From Ctenosaura bakeri (Eukaryota; Chordata; Lepidosauria; Squamata; Iguanidae): a stretch of DNA of 64,000 nt. Below are positions 25,860-37,300 of this stretch, piece by piece. The number at the start of each line of letters is the position of its first letter. The stretch's first letter is position 1. The notes below the pieces were generated by a model. The model searched no databases. It was not told the origin of the DNA and saw nothing but the letters and a program-made list of their open reading frames with translations. The DNA lies in the NCBI GenBank assembly GCA_948474755.1, contig CAOLHI010001010.1, positions 62,001-126,000 of the forward strand, written 5' to 3'. The position numbers and the translations under genes are program-made.

Positions 25860-26046
25860 TCTGCTCTGCGCGAGACGGAGCAGCACAAACCCGGCGAAGC
25901 GTCCCGAACACCTCGACCTTCTTCTCTCTCTCTCTTCGCCCGCCTGCTAAGAACCTCGGGGTCGGGTGGCTCCTCCCCCTCATTATTACGCAACAGCGCC
26001 GTTAAGGGGATACGAACCGGACGCTGAAGGCGGCAATCCTGAACAC
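25860..26046 (-). promoter_or_regulatory. GSTO1 promoter and 5' UTR island
   Basis: A locally GC- and CpG-rich block immediately upstream of the GSTO1 ATG, with a pyrimidine-rich run on the plus strand (about 25921-25940) and no clear TATA box. TTACGCAA around 25986-25993 resembles a C/EBP or PAR-bZIP site, which is weak evidence. The block ends abruptly at a foldback MITE (26047-26187), and exon 1 is followed by another (25619-25798), so the single-copy promoter plus exon is only about 250 bp long. Confidence 0.6.
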
Positions 26047-26187
26047 AGCCATTTCCGCACTGGACTGTTAATAGTGCTATTATTCCACTTTCAACATCCT
26101 ATGGAATCCTGGGTTTGCAGTTTAGGGATTCCATAGGATGTTGAAAGTGGAATAATAGCACCATAATGGTCTAGTGCGGAAATGGCC
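26047..26187. mobile_element. GGCC foldback MITE, copy 6
   Basis: 141 bp, termini AGCCATTTCCGCACTGGAC and GTCTAGTGCGGAAATGGCC. Lies 188 bp upstream of the GSTO1 ATG. Confidence 0.85.
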
Positions 26188-26347
26188 AAAGATCTTCATG
26201 CTACTCCCATTGTTGGCCATTTGTTGTGGCTAACTTCCATCAGGTGGACTTTGACTTAGGGTGACCCTATGAAGAGCAGACCTCCAGCTCAGGGTATCAT
26301 CAACAGCCCTGCTCTGGTCTTGCAAACTCTTCTTTGATTGGGTCTAC

Positions 26348-26516
26348 CTGTAATGCAATCTTCCTTGTGTTGATCATAAATGCAACACAAGATCAGACAG
26401 CAAACCCCTGTAATGCAATCTTCCTTGTGTTGATCATAAATGCAACACAAGATCAGACAGCAAACCCCTGTAATGCAATCTTCCTTGTGTTGATCATAAA
26501 TGCAACACAAGATCAG
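26348..26516 (+). repeat. 60-bp tandem repeat, nearly three copies
   Basis: Units of exactly 60 bp beginning near 26348, 26408 and 26468, virtually identical. Each contains an inverted pair CTTGTGTTG / CAACACAAG that could form a small hairpin. The array stands next to a half-copy of the foldback MITE. Confidence 0.93.
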
Positions 26517-26565
26517 AGAGCGGAAATCTCTCACAGTGATGGCCAGGTGGACAGTGGGAGTGTCA

Positions 26566-26653
26566 GGCCCCTCACTAAACTGCAAACGCCAGGATTCCAT
26601 AGGAGGTTGAAAGTGGAATCATAGCACTATAACAGTCCAGTGTAGAAAGGGCC
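26566..26653. mobile_element. GGCC foldback MITE, copy 7 (right half only)
   Basis: Only the right arm is present, from AGGCCCCTCACTAAACTGC to AGTGTAGAAAGGGCC. The left arm is missing where the tandem repeat and unrelated DNA now stand. Confidence 0.75.
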
Positions 26654-26918
26654 TATATACCCTTTACATCCCAGTGAGCAGCCCTGACTGATCAAGCTTG
26701 AATGAATCCAGATTTAAATGTGCAAAGAGTTAGGCATAAAGCTTCCTGCTTAAGCATACTTAGGAAGGCTGTAAAATCCTGTCCCTTTCAATACATACAT
26801 TTGTGTGTCAAAATTAAGTATCCTCCAACAAATCTACCATCTTATTTTTTTCACTTTCTGACTGAGGGCAAGCTGCTGCCTTTGGGGGAATGGAGTTGAA
26901 GCCTAGCTTTTGCTTGTA

Positions 26919-27295
26919 CAGTAATCCTTCCATATTCACTAGGGTTAGGGGCACAGGACCCCTGTGAAAGTGAAAAAATCATGAATAACTCTAGGCCTTC
27001 CCAAACACACACAAAATAGTATGATCACCATATTCAACCCATTGTGGATTCCTTTGAGGCATCAGGATTCTTTCACAAGGCAGAAGTGGGTGGCTGCTGG
27101 GGTTTACTGCCACCTCCACTGCTGCCCCACAACATTTTTAATAGGGACTTACAAGCCTTGCTTGCAGTTTCTCAGTCACATAAGGCTTGCAGTCTCTATT
27201 AAAAACGTCATAGGGAGGCAGCAGAGGTGACAGCAAATAATCAGTGAATAATCAAATCCACAAAAGTGAAACCCACAAATGTGGAAGGCTGACTG
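26919..27295. mobile_element. Tigger-like (pogo) nonautonomous DNA transposon
   Basis: 377 bp flanked by TA. Ends CAGTAATCCTTCC and GGAAGGCTGACTG. Related to 10874-11409 (shared GGCACAG-ACCC and GAATAATCAAAT segments). Confidence 0.75.
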
Positions 27296-27995
27296 TATAT
27301 ACAGTACAAACTATATGTGCAACGATCCAAACAACAAAGGGTCTGCATAATGCAGTGTTCCTGAAGCTTTCCTTCCATGTAATGAAAAATTTTGTTTGTT
27401 TGTTTTTTTAAGAAAGAAAGATGACTCATCTAGACTGGCAACTGCACCCAGACCGTGAACTAAAGTTTATTATTTGTCCATTTCTTTCAAACAGAACCAT
27501 ACTCAGAATCAGTGCGGCTCCCTTGCATTTAGAAATGCATGAGTAGAACACATGAAAAATCAACAAAGCACCCATGATCATTATTTATTATTTTATGGAT
27601 GTAAGATATCCACCTTTTATTGTCCTATTTATGAACTGTTACTCCTATCAAAGTCTCACCATGAGTCAGGCTTGCTAGAGCTGATGATGGGAATGGGAGT
27701 CACAAAGGATCAGTCCTGTTTAAGAAAGTTTTCTCACAAAGTGACATACTGTGCAAATTTTTTAAAAAGTAAAAAATCCCAGAATCTAAAGGTATAACAA
27801 AAACGGTCAAACTAAAGGGATTTATAAAAGCCAGTGATTTTAAAATCAATGTGAATGAATTCTTGGCACGGTGACTGTCATGTCAGAAGTAAGCACGTCT
27901 CCTTGCTTCCTGGATGCCCTTTTCTTGGTTGCAAGAGCTCCGCCCTCTTTCAACAGGATAGCAAAATCTTCAGTAGTAACGATGACTCGGCATTT

Positions 27996-28019
27996 ACACA
28001 CACACACACACACACACAC
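27996..28019 (+). repeat. (CA)n microsatellite
   Basis: About 12 CA dinucleotides. Confidence 0.95.
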
Positions 28020-28505
28020 CTCACTTTTGCAGCTTCCTTATCTATAAGGAGTTTATACCATGGCTTTTAGCATATTAAGAAACATGCTTTTCTTGTTCTC
28101 ATTTGTGCAACAGGTCACAAAGGGAACTGTCTTGGGTGGTTTTAAGCAGGTTGGAAACAAGAGATTTTATGGGAATGAGATGCTTATGTTCATAGATTGT
28201 GACATCTGTAACAATGGTGCCAAGTTGGGTTTTGAGGTATATCTTCATTTGCCCATTTGTCAGCCCTGGCTATAGCAACAATATCATCAATATTTAGTTG
28301 TTGTTTTTAATGGATCCTGTTTCAAAATGGCAGGGCTCAGTCCTACAAAAATCACCAAGTAATTACAAAGATAAAATTGATTCTGATCATGTAAAGAAGG
28401 GAATTTTAATGATGAAGAAGCACAGCCACTCTGGGATTAGAAAATTAAAACTTTCAGATCAAATGGTGTCCATGAGGATACCATCTTGGAGCAAGTGCTC
28501 TAAAA

Positions 28506-28653
28506 CAGTGTTTCCCAAGCTGTCTGATGTGAGGGACAAGTATTTCTCCCCCATTATTCATTGGCTACAATTGGTTCTTTCTTGAAAACTCACCAGCAGC
28601 CAATGGCAGAGAGATTGGAACCAACCCTTGGACTATCACTTTGAGTAACATTG
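28506..28653. mobile_element. Small hAT-like MITE
   Basis: 148 bp starting CAGTGTTTCCCAAGCTGTCT and ending CACTTTGAGTAACATTG, the same family and orientation as 43205-43379. The 8-bp flanks agree only partly (CTCTAAAA and CTCTTGGA). Confidence 0.65.
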
Positions 28654-29261
28654 CTCTTGGAAACCTAGTTGTTATATGGATGAATACATGCAGATGAGAC
28701 ATTTATCATGCAATCACTTGCAAGATTCAGGGAATTTAACAAGAAGTCCACAAGACTGTCTTCTATGTGTAGCCCACTTAGTTTTTCCTATGATTTCTTT
28801 CTTTTTTCCCCCTTATCAGGAAAAATAAAACATACGGGGAAAAAGAGAGAACAGCTGTGCAACATCATTTAACTGTCAGTGGTAGAAGCCCTGTGACTGA
28901 GAACATCCTACATCTGGTGATCTGGAAATGAAAAAGCTCCAGCTTTTAGAATAGAGAATCTGGAGAGAGGCAAAACTAAAATTAATCTGGGTTCTTCCTC
29001 TCTAACAGCCAGCTACTTCACTTAGTACCACCTAGTAGTCCTACTGCATATGGCAACTGCAGTGGATGAAAGGGGCAATTTTCTGCCCCCGTAGCCCTCT
29101 CAGGTGGGCACTGACTGCTAAAAATGTCAAAAATAAAAAATGGAAGTGACTGTAATTCCACTTCTGGTTCTTAAAAATGGAAAGGGTGTGCTAAATAGTG
29201 CAGTGAAGGGGCAGCAACCCATTCAAAATGTGTAGTGTCACTCAATTAAATCTTCCAGGAA

Positions 29262-29294
29262 AGCCAGCGTGGTGTGGTTTGAGCATTGGACTAA
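29262..29294 (+). mobile_element. Sauria-type SINE head, truncated
   Basis: GCCAGCGTGGTGTGGTTTGA GCATTGGACTA matches the SINE A-box region. It stops where the next element begins. Confidence 0.55.
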
Positions 29295-29700
29295 GGCCCT
29301 TTTCACACGTGGGCAGCAAAACGGGGCAAGCCACGCCAAAATGGGGCTTACCTTGTTCCGTCGCCGCGCAGAGCATAGCGTTTCACTGCTCCACACGCTC
29401 GCAGCGTCCGGCAGTGTCCGCGGCGCTTGGCAGCACCCAAAATGGCAGATTTTGACTGGCGGAGCCTCTCCACCAATTGGAGAAGCTCGCCAGCCAGAAA
29501 TCCCACCCCCCGCCAGATTTGCAGGGACGCCCTTTCGTGCGTCCGCAAATCCACACGGGCGCTGCGACGGGGCTGGATGGGGCTGCATGCCCCGCACTTT
29601 TTGAAAACCACTTGAAAAGTGGTTTTCAAAAAGCATGCGGTGCTGGCACTTCCGCTCACCCTGGCGTGGATTGGGGTGTGGAACTACACAAAAGTAGCCT
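29295..29700. mobile_element. GC-rich GGCC-terminated element, left-end copy
   Basis: Begins GGCCCTTTTCACACG, is very CpG-rich, and contains an internal palindrome around 29598-29635 (GAAAACCACTT / AAGTGGTTTTC). The right end is missing. The inner part is homologous, in opposite orientation, to 46188-46480. Several overlapping open frames here are by-products of high GC. Confidence 0.6.
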
Positions 29701-29722
29701 GTTTTAGTCTGGAAAATTACCT

Positions 29723-29787
29723 AAAAGAAGAAGAAGAAGAAGGAGGAGGAGGAGGAGGAGGAGGAGGAGGAGGAGGAGGAGGAGGAA
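29723..29787 (+). repeat. (GAA)n(GGA)n polypurine tract
   Basis: About 65 bp of pure purine, first GAA then GGA triplets. Confidence 0.95.
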
Positions 29788-30730
29788 TGGTCTAGGATAA
29801 TAATAGTATTTAGGATTCTGTACAGTACATATAGAACTTTTTAAAAGCTTTCATTTTAAGTGAAAACTCGTGCTACTACAAATTCACTCATGATACAAAA
29901 CCACAGAAACCAAAGTCTTACCTTGCATGCCATATAACAGCTATCACAGTTGAGCAGCCTCATATATTTATCTACATTTTGCACATGAGCTCCATATACC
30001 CATGATCTTCAGCTTATATCACGAATACACATATGCTGTGCAGATCTTATACCCATATTTGACAAGACAGTCAAATATCCAGTACACTCTCATAGAAAAA
30101 GAAGATGCAACACATACAAGCCAAACTCGCAAATATCCTATTGCAGAATAACACAGTCTAGTCATATGTCATAGCCACAACAATAAATATGCTAGCCAGA
30201 TTTAAACACAATAGAAAGGAAGCTCATGGCTTGCATTGTCTAAATTCATGGGTCATCCCTGATTTTTTTCCCCAATGCAGCTGCTCAGCCCAAAACAGGA
30301 GTTCACAGAAAGAGCAGGAGGGAAACAGACCAGTAATGAGAAAAACAAATTGCTGTCTAGTCAGTAATCCCTGGTTAAAGCAATAAATAACTGCTAACAT
30401 AAAGCATGGCTTAGTGAGATGTAGAACTGTGTCCTTTCTGAGATGGATTCACACATACGCATAACACAATGAATAGTCAAATTTTAACAGATGTTCAGTA
30501 ACATGAAGGAGTCGATTTGTATTGGTGATTTTCTTTGATACTCCTTGCCTGAGCCTGCTAGTTTAAGGCTGAAAAAAGATATGAATGCTGATAAAAGACT
30601 GGGGAACTGAATTTTCCTTTGTTGTTAACCCGCATGCACAGTTCTAATTGCTAATGGGAGAGGAGAAAGCGGTCACACTTGCACACTCTGATTTTCTTTA
30701 TTTGCTTCTGTTCTATATATTCTATATAAG

Positions 30731-30945
30731 AAGTCCTGGTGGTGCAGTGGTTAAATGCTGGTACTGCAGCCACAAAGTTGTGAGTTCGATCCTGCCAGGC
30801 CCCAGGTTGACTTAGCCTTCCATCCTTCTGCAGGTCGGTAAAATGAGTACCCAGCTTGTTGGGGACAACTAGCTAATATATTGTAAACTGCTTAGAGAGC
30901 ACTGAACTGATAAGCATTATAAAAATACACATGCTATTGCTATAT
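30731..30945 (+). mobile_element. tRNA-derived SINE (second family)
   Basis: Starts CTGGTGGTGCAGTGGTTAAA with B-box GTTGTGAGTTCGATCCTG. The body contains GGTCGGTAAAATGAGTACCC, typical of a squamate SINE distinct from Sauria. It ends near a run of GCTATTGC. Confidence 0.75.
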
Positions 30946-31561
30946 AGACTTCTGCTTTGATAGGCCATCTTCCAGCTGCATCCCAACCTAGGCCCCATAT
31001 AACAAGTAATGGGGAATTTGATCACTGGTGGGAGACAGTCTGGAAGAAATTCATTTCAGAGACCAATTCTTTGGCTATGAGGAGACACTGGACTCATCAG
31101 CAAAAGAGATGGAATGCTTCCCTGCTGTGTATCATCCACTGCATCATTTACACCAATAAAGCTTTTCTTATAGCGGTATCAGGTGTTTGTCACCAGAAGA
31201 ACTCCTGGGGAGACCTGGACCCACACCCAGTTTCAGCACAGAACACACAACATAGTCGGCCCAAACTATGGGCAATAATCTTCTCCAGTTCCCTACATAT
31301 TTGTTTTCCAAAGTTAAAAAGCTCAATGAAACCAAACAGCAGGTTCACAAAATGATGGGGGATTATGGATAGGAAGGGCAGCCTTGGTACTGTTCTTTAC
31401 CTTTAGAAACAAATTGTTTGATAGAGAGTGCATGTGTGCAGCAGCTAAGTACTGTGATTAAGGAGCACTGACACCAATGAGGATAGGAAATAAATTAAAC
31501 TTTTATTATAGGGACTCCACTGAAGATATTAAAGCTCATGAAGGGTGCTAAGTTAAACTAA

Positions 31562-31712
31562 GGCCATTTCTGCACTAGACTGTTATAGTGCTATGATTCC
31601 ACTTTCAACATCCTATGGAATCCTGGCCGCTCCCCAAACTGCAAACCCCAGGATTCCATAGGATGTTGAAAGTAGAATCATAGCACTATAACAGTCTAGT
31701 GTGGAAATGGCC
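31562..31712. mobile_element. GGCC foldback MITE, copy 8
   Basis: 151 bp with termini GGCCATTTCTGCACTAGAC and complement; hairpin type with the central part shortened on one side. Flanks TAA and TAC. Confidence 0.88.
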
Positions 31713-31973
31713 TACACTACAACTGGAAGGACAAGGACTAGGTTAGCTTTACTTTTGGACCAGTGAAAGAGCAAAAGAAGGCAGCGAAAAAAGATGGAGT
31801 GATCCCTAAGAATATCAGTCTAAGGTTAGGATAGGTGGATAAGACATGAGGAGATTTATGTCACTGAAACATTCATTATCCTTTTCACTGTTGCTCTAAG
31901 ATACATCTAACTCTTCAAACAATGAGTACATTTCTATCATAGTTAGATCTAGGTGATCTTTTAGAGGATATTG

Positions 31974-32195
31974 TTGTTGTTGTGTGCTTTTGAGTTGTTT
32001 CTGATTTATGGCAACCCTATCTTGGGGCTTTCTTGGCAAGATTTGTTCAGAGGAGTTTCCTCTTGCCTTCTTCTAATGCAAAGAAAGTGTGACTTGCCCA
32101 AGGCCACCTAGCAGGTTTCTATAGCTAAGCAGGGATTTGAACCCTGGTCTGAAGAGTCCTAGTCCAATGCTCAAACAACTACATCATATTGGCTC
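31974..32195 (-). mobile_element. Sauria-type SINE
   Basis: Reverse copy. Tail complement TTGTTGTTGTGTGCTTTTGA first, then GATTTGAACCCTGGTCTG as the B-box complement. Confidence 0.85.
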
Positions 32196-32775
32196 AATTA
32201 AGGCAGTTGTACAGTAGAATTTGTGCTCCTACAAAATAATTAAATTAATATTTATCTTCTTTTCAAGTCTTATAATTGGTGGGAGGGGGACAATGACAAC
32301 TGTGTTGCTTATTACAAATAATTATATAAGAGAGATGCAGGGGACAAGCAAGATACGGTAAAATGAAGCCCAGTCTGTCTAGTAATGCACTTCACACAAT
32401 CCTCCTGTGCTGCCGATTTTAGATCCACCACTCTCCTTGGAATGTGTTAAATAGAGGTTACATGGCCATCTGTTAGATATGGTTTCAAGTATGGACTATG
32501 TGCACTGGCAGGGGATTTGACTAGAGTCCATAGAGGTCCCCTCCAATTTTTCTAATTCTACAATGCTATGAATCTAGGAAATATTCCATAGATGTTTGTG
32601 GCAGTTATAACAGCATCTCATTCCATACAACAATTGCAATAACAAATAAACAAATTCTCTGGAGGAAGATCTCACATTCCTGGATACAGTAAAAACCTGA
32701 AAGCGAGATCTGGTGGCTCTACAGATGTGCTTTAGAGACTAACTGTAAGTAAGAAATAATTGCATACTGTGTGTG

Positions 32776-32978
32776 TGTGTGTGCCTTCAAGTCGCCTATT
32801 GCCTTATTGCAACCCCATGCATTTCTCGTAGGGTTTTCTTAAGCAACAAATACTCAGAGGTGGTTTTGCCAGTTCATTCCTCTGAAATATAGCCTCCAGT
32901 ACCTGGTATTTGCTGGTGGTGTCTCATCTGAGTACTAACCAAAGTTGACCCTGCTTAGCTTCCAAGTTCTGATAGGAT
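32776..32978 (-). mobile_element. 5S rRNA-derived Sauria SINE
   Basis: Reverse copy: GTGTGCCTTCAAGTCGCCTA at the tail end; the 5S-like head complement GAGTACTAACCAAAGTTGAC and GCTTAGCTTCCAAG is near 32930-32970. Confidence 0.8.
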
Positions 32979-33138
32979 ATTGATTGCCATGTAAGGGTTT
33001 GATTCCCAGTTTGGCCATGGAAACCCAGTGGGCAACCTTGGGTGTGACACACACTCTCAGCCCCAGAAAACTCTATGATAAGTTCGCTTTAGCGTTGTCA
33101 TAAGTCGGAAAGGACTTGAAGGCACACAACAACTCCAA
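32979..33138 (+). mobile_element. Sauria-type SINE, partial, head to head with the 5S SINE
   Basis: Plus-oriented: GGGTTTGATTCCCAGTTTGG, then GTCATAAGTCGGAAAGGACT and AAGGCACACAACAAC. It abuts the reversed 5S SINE, forming a head-to-head composite. Confidence 0.75.
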
Positions 33139-33468
33139 AGTAAACAGGAAAAAAAAAATGGAATGGTGCTGTAGAAGTCAACCTTCTGATAAAATCTCAC
33201 TTTTAGAAATGGATTCTTTGGTCTTGGGCAGATCGTGCCTTCAGTCTGTAAAACGAAGAAATTATCTGCTTTACACAACTATTGTTTAAGTAAAGTAAAA
33301 TATAGAACTTTACAGAGTAATCTTCTACACACGATTACCCAGGGGTAATACCCAGTCTTGCACTGCATGGAGTAGACAGAACCTACTGACGCCTAGGCTG
33401 TAATTGTCTTTGATTTGGATCCCCCCCACCTTTTAACTGAGGTATGCATGAATGGGACTGAAGACAGG

Positions 33469-33648
33469 GGCCATTTCCGCACTAGCCAGTTATAGCGCGA
33501 TGATTCCACTTTCAACATCCTCTGGAATCCTGGGGTTTGCAGTTTCGGGAGGGGCCATGCGGCCCCTCCCGAAACTGCAAACCCCAGGATTCCAGAGGAT
33601 GTTGAAAGTGGAATCATCGCGCTATAACAGGCTAGTGCGGAAATGGCC
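33469..33648. mobile_element. GGCC foldback MITE, copy 9 (near-perfect hairpin)
   Basis: 180 bp: two 88-bp arms around ATGC with a single arm mismatch (AGCCAGTTAT against AGCCTGTTAT). 3-bp duplication AGG. CpG-rich, so young. Confidence 0.92.
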
Positions 33649-33786
33649 AGGATATTGCTAAGGTGAAACGCAGTTCCCAATGTTGCCAGGCACTGGCCGC
33701 TGGCTCCATCCAAGAAAAGCTAATTTGACAGTAAAGATCTGTTGCGTTCAATGAATGCTCCCTTTAAATAAGCCACCCAAATCTTC

Positions 33787-33940
33787 GGCTATTTCCGCAC
33801 TACACTGTTACAGTGCTATTAGTCCACTTTCAACCTCCTATGGAGTCCTGAAGTTTGCAGTTTAGGGAGGGGGCCCCAGGATTCCATAGGAGGTTGAAAG
33901 TGGAATAAAACCACTATAACAGTCTAGTGCAGAAATGGCC
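33787..33940. mobile_element. GGCC foldback MITE, copy 10
   Basis: 154 bp, termini GGCTATTTCCGCACTACAC and GTCTAGTGCAGAAATGGCC; ends just upstream of the CFAP43 promoter. Confidence 0.85.
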
Positions 33941-34019
33941 CGCCTCTTTCGCTACTGGTTGTAATTTTAATTTAATAATAGTTATATTGCCCTGTTAGAA
34001 ATTACGTAACTTTAACGCG

Positions 34020-34292
34020 GCCGTATACACATTGCCCCGCTTCCTGGGCGAGAGTGGACTAAGGACAAAGAAGCCATTCCCATCTCGTCCGAGTCCGACG
34101 CGACACGCGGCCCTAAAGCTACTTCTAAAATGGCTCCCTCCCATCTCCTGTGGAACCGGGGCGTGGGGCGGAGGGCGGGCGAAAGAATTCCTTAGTCGCC
34201 AATGGCAGGAGGCGCCCGTTGTTGCTAGGAGACGACTGTAAACGGCTTCCAGCGGCCTCTGCTGTGGCCGATCTTCCAAAACCGAGGGTACC
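34020..34292 (+). promoter_or_regulatory. CFAP43 promoter, CpG-rich
   Basis: A CpG-dense block before the CFAP43 ATG, with GC-box runs (about 34158-34182), a CCAAT box at 34199-34203 and an RFX X-box-like site at 34221-34233. No TATA box. It is bounded upstream by foldback MITEs ending at 33940. Confidence 0.65.
34221..34233 (+). promoter_or_regulatory. RFX X-box-like motif
   Basis: GTTGCTAGGAGAC has the form of an RFX site (GTTGCYAGG-AAC) with two mismatches in the right half-site. It lies 60 bp upstream of the ATG of a ciliary gene, a typical X-box position, next to a CCAAT box. Confidence 0.5.
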
Positions 34293-34360
34293 ATGGAGTC
34301 CGGAAAGGGGGCTGCTCGCCGCCCGGGAACCCCTCAGCATAAAGCCGAACTGGAAGTGAG
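34293..34360 (+). CDS. CFAP43: CFAP43 exon 1 (coding part)
   Basis: Starts at ATG 34293 ([10 protein letters not shown]). Two GT donors lie 5 bp apart. The one at 34361 (GTGCAA) is chosen because it alone keeps the frame into exon 2, giving EVRWVQGFS as in the family; the one at 34356 would shift the frame. No in-frame ATG further upstream was needed. Confidence 0.85.
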
Positions 34361-37300
34361 GTGCAAAGAAATGGGGGTGCAGGGAGAGATGCAAGGCGTC
34401 CGGGGGAGACGGGAATGTGCCCTAGAGGCTTAAGGGCCCTTCCACACTACACTGTTATAGTGTGATTATCCCACTTTCAACATCCTGTGGAGTTCTGGGG
34501 TTTGTAGTTCACTGAGGCCCAAGAGCTCTCTGACTGAGAATGCTAAATGCCTCTTCCTAAACTGCAAACCCCAGGATTCCATAGGATGTTGAAAGTGGAA
34601 CAATCGCCATTTCCACACTAGCCTGTTATAGCGCGATGATTCCACTTTCAACATCCTCTGGAATCCTGGGGTTTGCAGTTTCGGGAGGGGCCAGAGGATT
34701 CCAGAGGATGTTGAAAGTGGAATCATCGCGCTATAACAGGCTAGTGTGGAAATGGCCAATAGCATTATAACAGTGTAGTGCAGAAATGGCCTTGGTATTT
34801 ACTTACCGCCCTACCAACTGGCTTCCCAAAGGCCCCTCTTCCCTCTTTTTTTCTAAGGCTGGCACATTGAGCAGTGCCTAAGCCCCACTGAACTCCGTGG
34901 GACTTTGCCGATCTTCCGAAGGCTCCGGAGCCATAAGGGAATTGCGGGACCTTCACCACATCTGTTACACTCCTTTTCGTTTTTGAACCTATGTCATCTC
35001 ATAACGATAATGCTGAAAAAATAATTAAAGGCTACAAAAACTCTCTTTATCATTCATTAATTTGGTAGTATTATTGCGCTGTCTTCCTGCTCAGGGAGTT
35101 ATCTGGGTGGAGGTTTTGTGCGTCATCACAAAGCACAAACAGCCATGACTTTGCTCAGTGGAGATGCCATTTCCGCACTACACTGTTATAGTGTTATTAT
35201 TCCACTTTCAACTTCCAGTGGAATTCTGGGGTATGTAGTTTACTGAGGCCAAAGAGCTCTGGGGCTGAGAAGTCTAAATGCCTAAACTGCAAACCCCAGG
35301 ATTCCATAGGATGTTGAAAATGGAATAATAGCACTATAACAATTTAGTGCGGAAATGGCCAAATTATCCAGTTCTCTATACTGAAAAAAAGAGCTGTGGT
35401 TTTTTTTTAAAAAAAATGTCATATAATTCTGATGTTCTTTTTTCTTCCCTAAGATGGGTTCAGGGATTCAGCAACAGGAATGTGGGCTTTGTCAACAACA
35501 GGACTATCTGTTACCCTTGTGGAAATTACATCATTTTCATTAATACTATAACACGGGACCGGTCCTTCTTGAAGTGTCAGACTGGAGGCATAGGAGCCTT
35601 TGCAGTGAATGCAAGCCAGCAAGTGGTCGCATTTTCGGACCGGCAGTTAAATCCTTCTATCTATATCTATGGTTTTCCAGGGCTAAAGAATGTGGCCAAA
35701 CTGACAGGTAGGCTTGAGGATAGTCTCTTATTTAATGAACACCATCTTGAAATAAAAACTTATTTCAGAGGATTTGATGAAAATATGAGAATTGATAATA
35801 AAGCACTAAACTGTGGGGGAATCTACCAATGTGATCCACCATCCTACTCCTCTGTGGTTGTATTCCTTAGAAATCCTGTAATCTCACTAGTTGCATAAAT
35901 TAATCCTTTCAAGGGCATTTAAACTATTAAATAAAACACTCAGCCTTACCACATCAGTGCTGGATAAAATACACATTGAAAAGGAAATCAATCATAACTG
36001 TAACATAGAATCAAAGGGAAAAAAGTCTCTTTGTCAGCCCAGTGTGAAGTCTGTAAAATTAGCTCTTTAATTGAGCAATAATAGAACAAAATGGAAGCTA
36101 AGATAAGAAGCTACTTGTATCTGCTAAAAAGAAGGAGGAGGAGGAGGAGGAAGAAGAAGAAGACAACGATGAAGAGGCAAATATAACTGTTTTTCTGCTA
36201 TATAATACCTTCATTGTTCATAAATAGGATAGGTTGGGGTATTGTAATGTGCCATGATTAGGAAGATCTTTCAAGACTATTTTAAAATTTAATTTTTGTT
36301 AAAAATTCAGTTTTCTGTTAAAACACAAAAGAGGCTTAAAGAAGCATACTGTAGCAGATGAACTGGCATTAAGCACAGTTCGTATTATCTTTCTCTCATA
36401 GGCAGTGTGTGGTTCGAACAAAAGGGCACATCTTACCCCAAAATGTTGGAAAGATCCTCCCTCATACCATTAGCTCTACCTGTTTTATCTTCAGTCACAC
36501 ACAGATTTTAAGAAGAGGCTTTGCTCCAAATCCCATCTTTGACTGATGCCCTTTCTCAGTAGTAGTACTCTCTTTGGAATGCGCTCACATACCTGAACTT
36601 AGTGAACACTTTTGACTTCACAAGTGACAGAGATGGGTGGGGAATGAAAGCAATTGCTTTCCCTGTCCTAAGCACACTTACTCCTCATTAAGTAAGCTCT
36701 TAATAAACCCTGAGAAATTTTTAATGAGTTAAATTCTGTGTAAACATGCTTAGGAATCTACTGCATTTCAAGCTTTAAAACTTTCTGCTGTGTTGCTTTT
36801 ACTAGCTTATAAATTTAGTGTTTTTAGTTAATTGTAATGCTTTTATTAATGATAACTTAATATTTGTAAGCTGCCCCAAAGCCATGTGGTGTGGTGTATA
36901 TATTTTAAAAAATCATTGTCATGTTCTTGATCCACTGAAACCTGTCTTGAAATTGAACTCCTCTGAGCTGCTCTCATTGGCTCTTATGGGCTAGGTTTAT
37001 ATCATGGGTGAAAAGATGGAATATTTTTTATATGTAATGAGCCAGGATGTTCTGGAAAATTTCTTAATGTTAAGGGACTCACCAAAATCCGTTATGATAC
37101 TATCTAAAGAAGAGCTAGCGATGGAAGCCTTTGAGATATATACATTTACAATTCGCACAGAGCAAATTGCATTCAGTGGCCTTGAGTGAGCCTATCTACT
37201 ATCTCTGCAATCCATTCACTTATCTGTGGTGTAGATCTTCCCAAAGCACCGGGCAAGTGAAGAATGCTGCTGTGTTTACCTCTCATTTATCACTTTTTGC

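Noticed and set aside
26289..26624. Open frames on both strands with a repeated peptide
   Set aside because: Produced by the 60-bp tandem array, whose length is a multiple of three.
29238..29707. Six overlapping open frames of 60-130 codons
   Set aside because: They come from the high GC of the transposon at 29295-29700, have no domain, and lie in both strands at once.
34356..34361. Alternative CFAP43 exon 1 donor GTGAGG at 34356
   Set aside because: A stronger donor by sequence, but it would put exon 2 out of frame and lose RWVQGFS.
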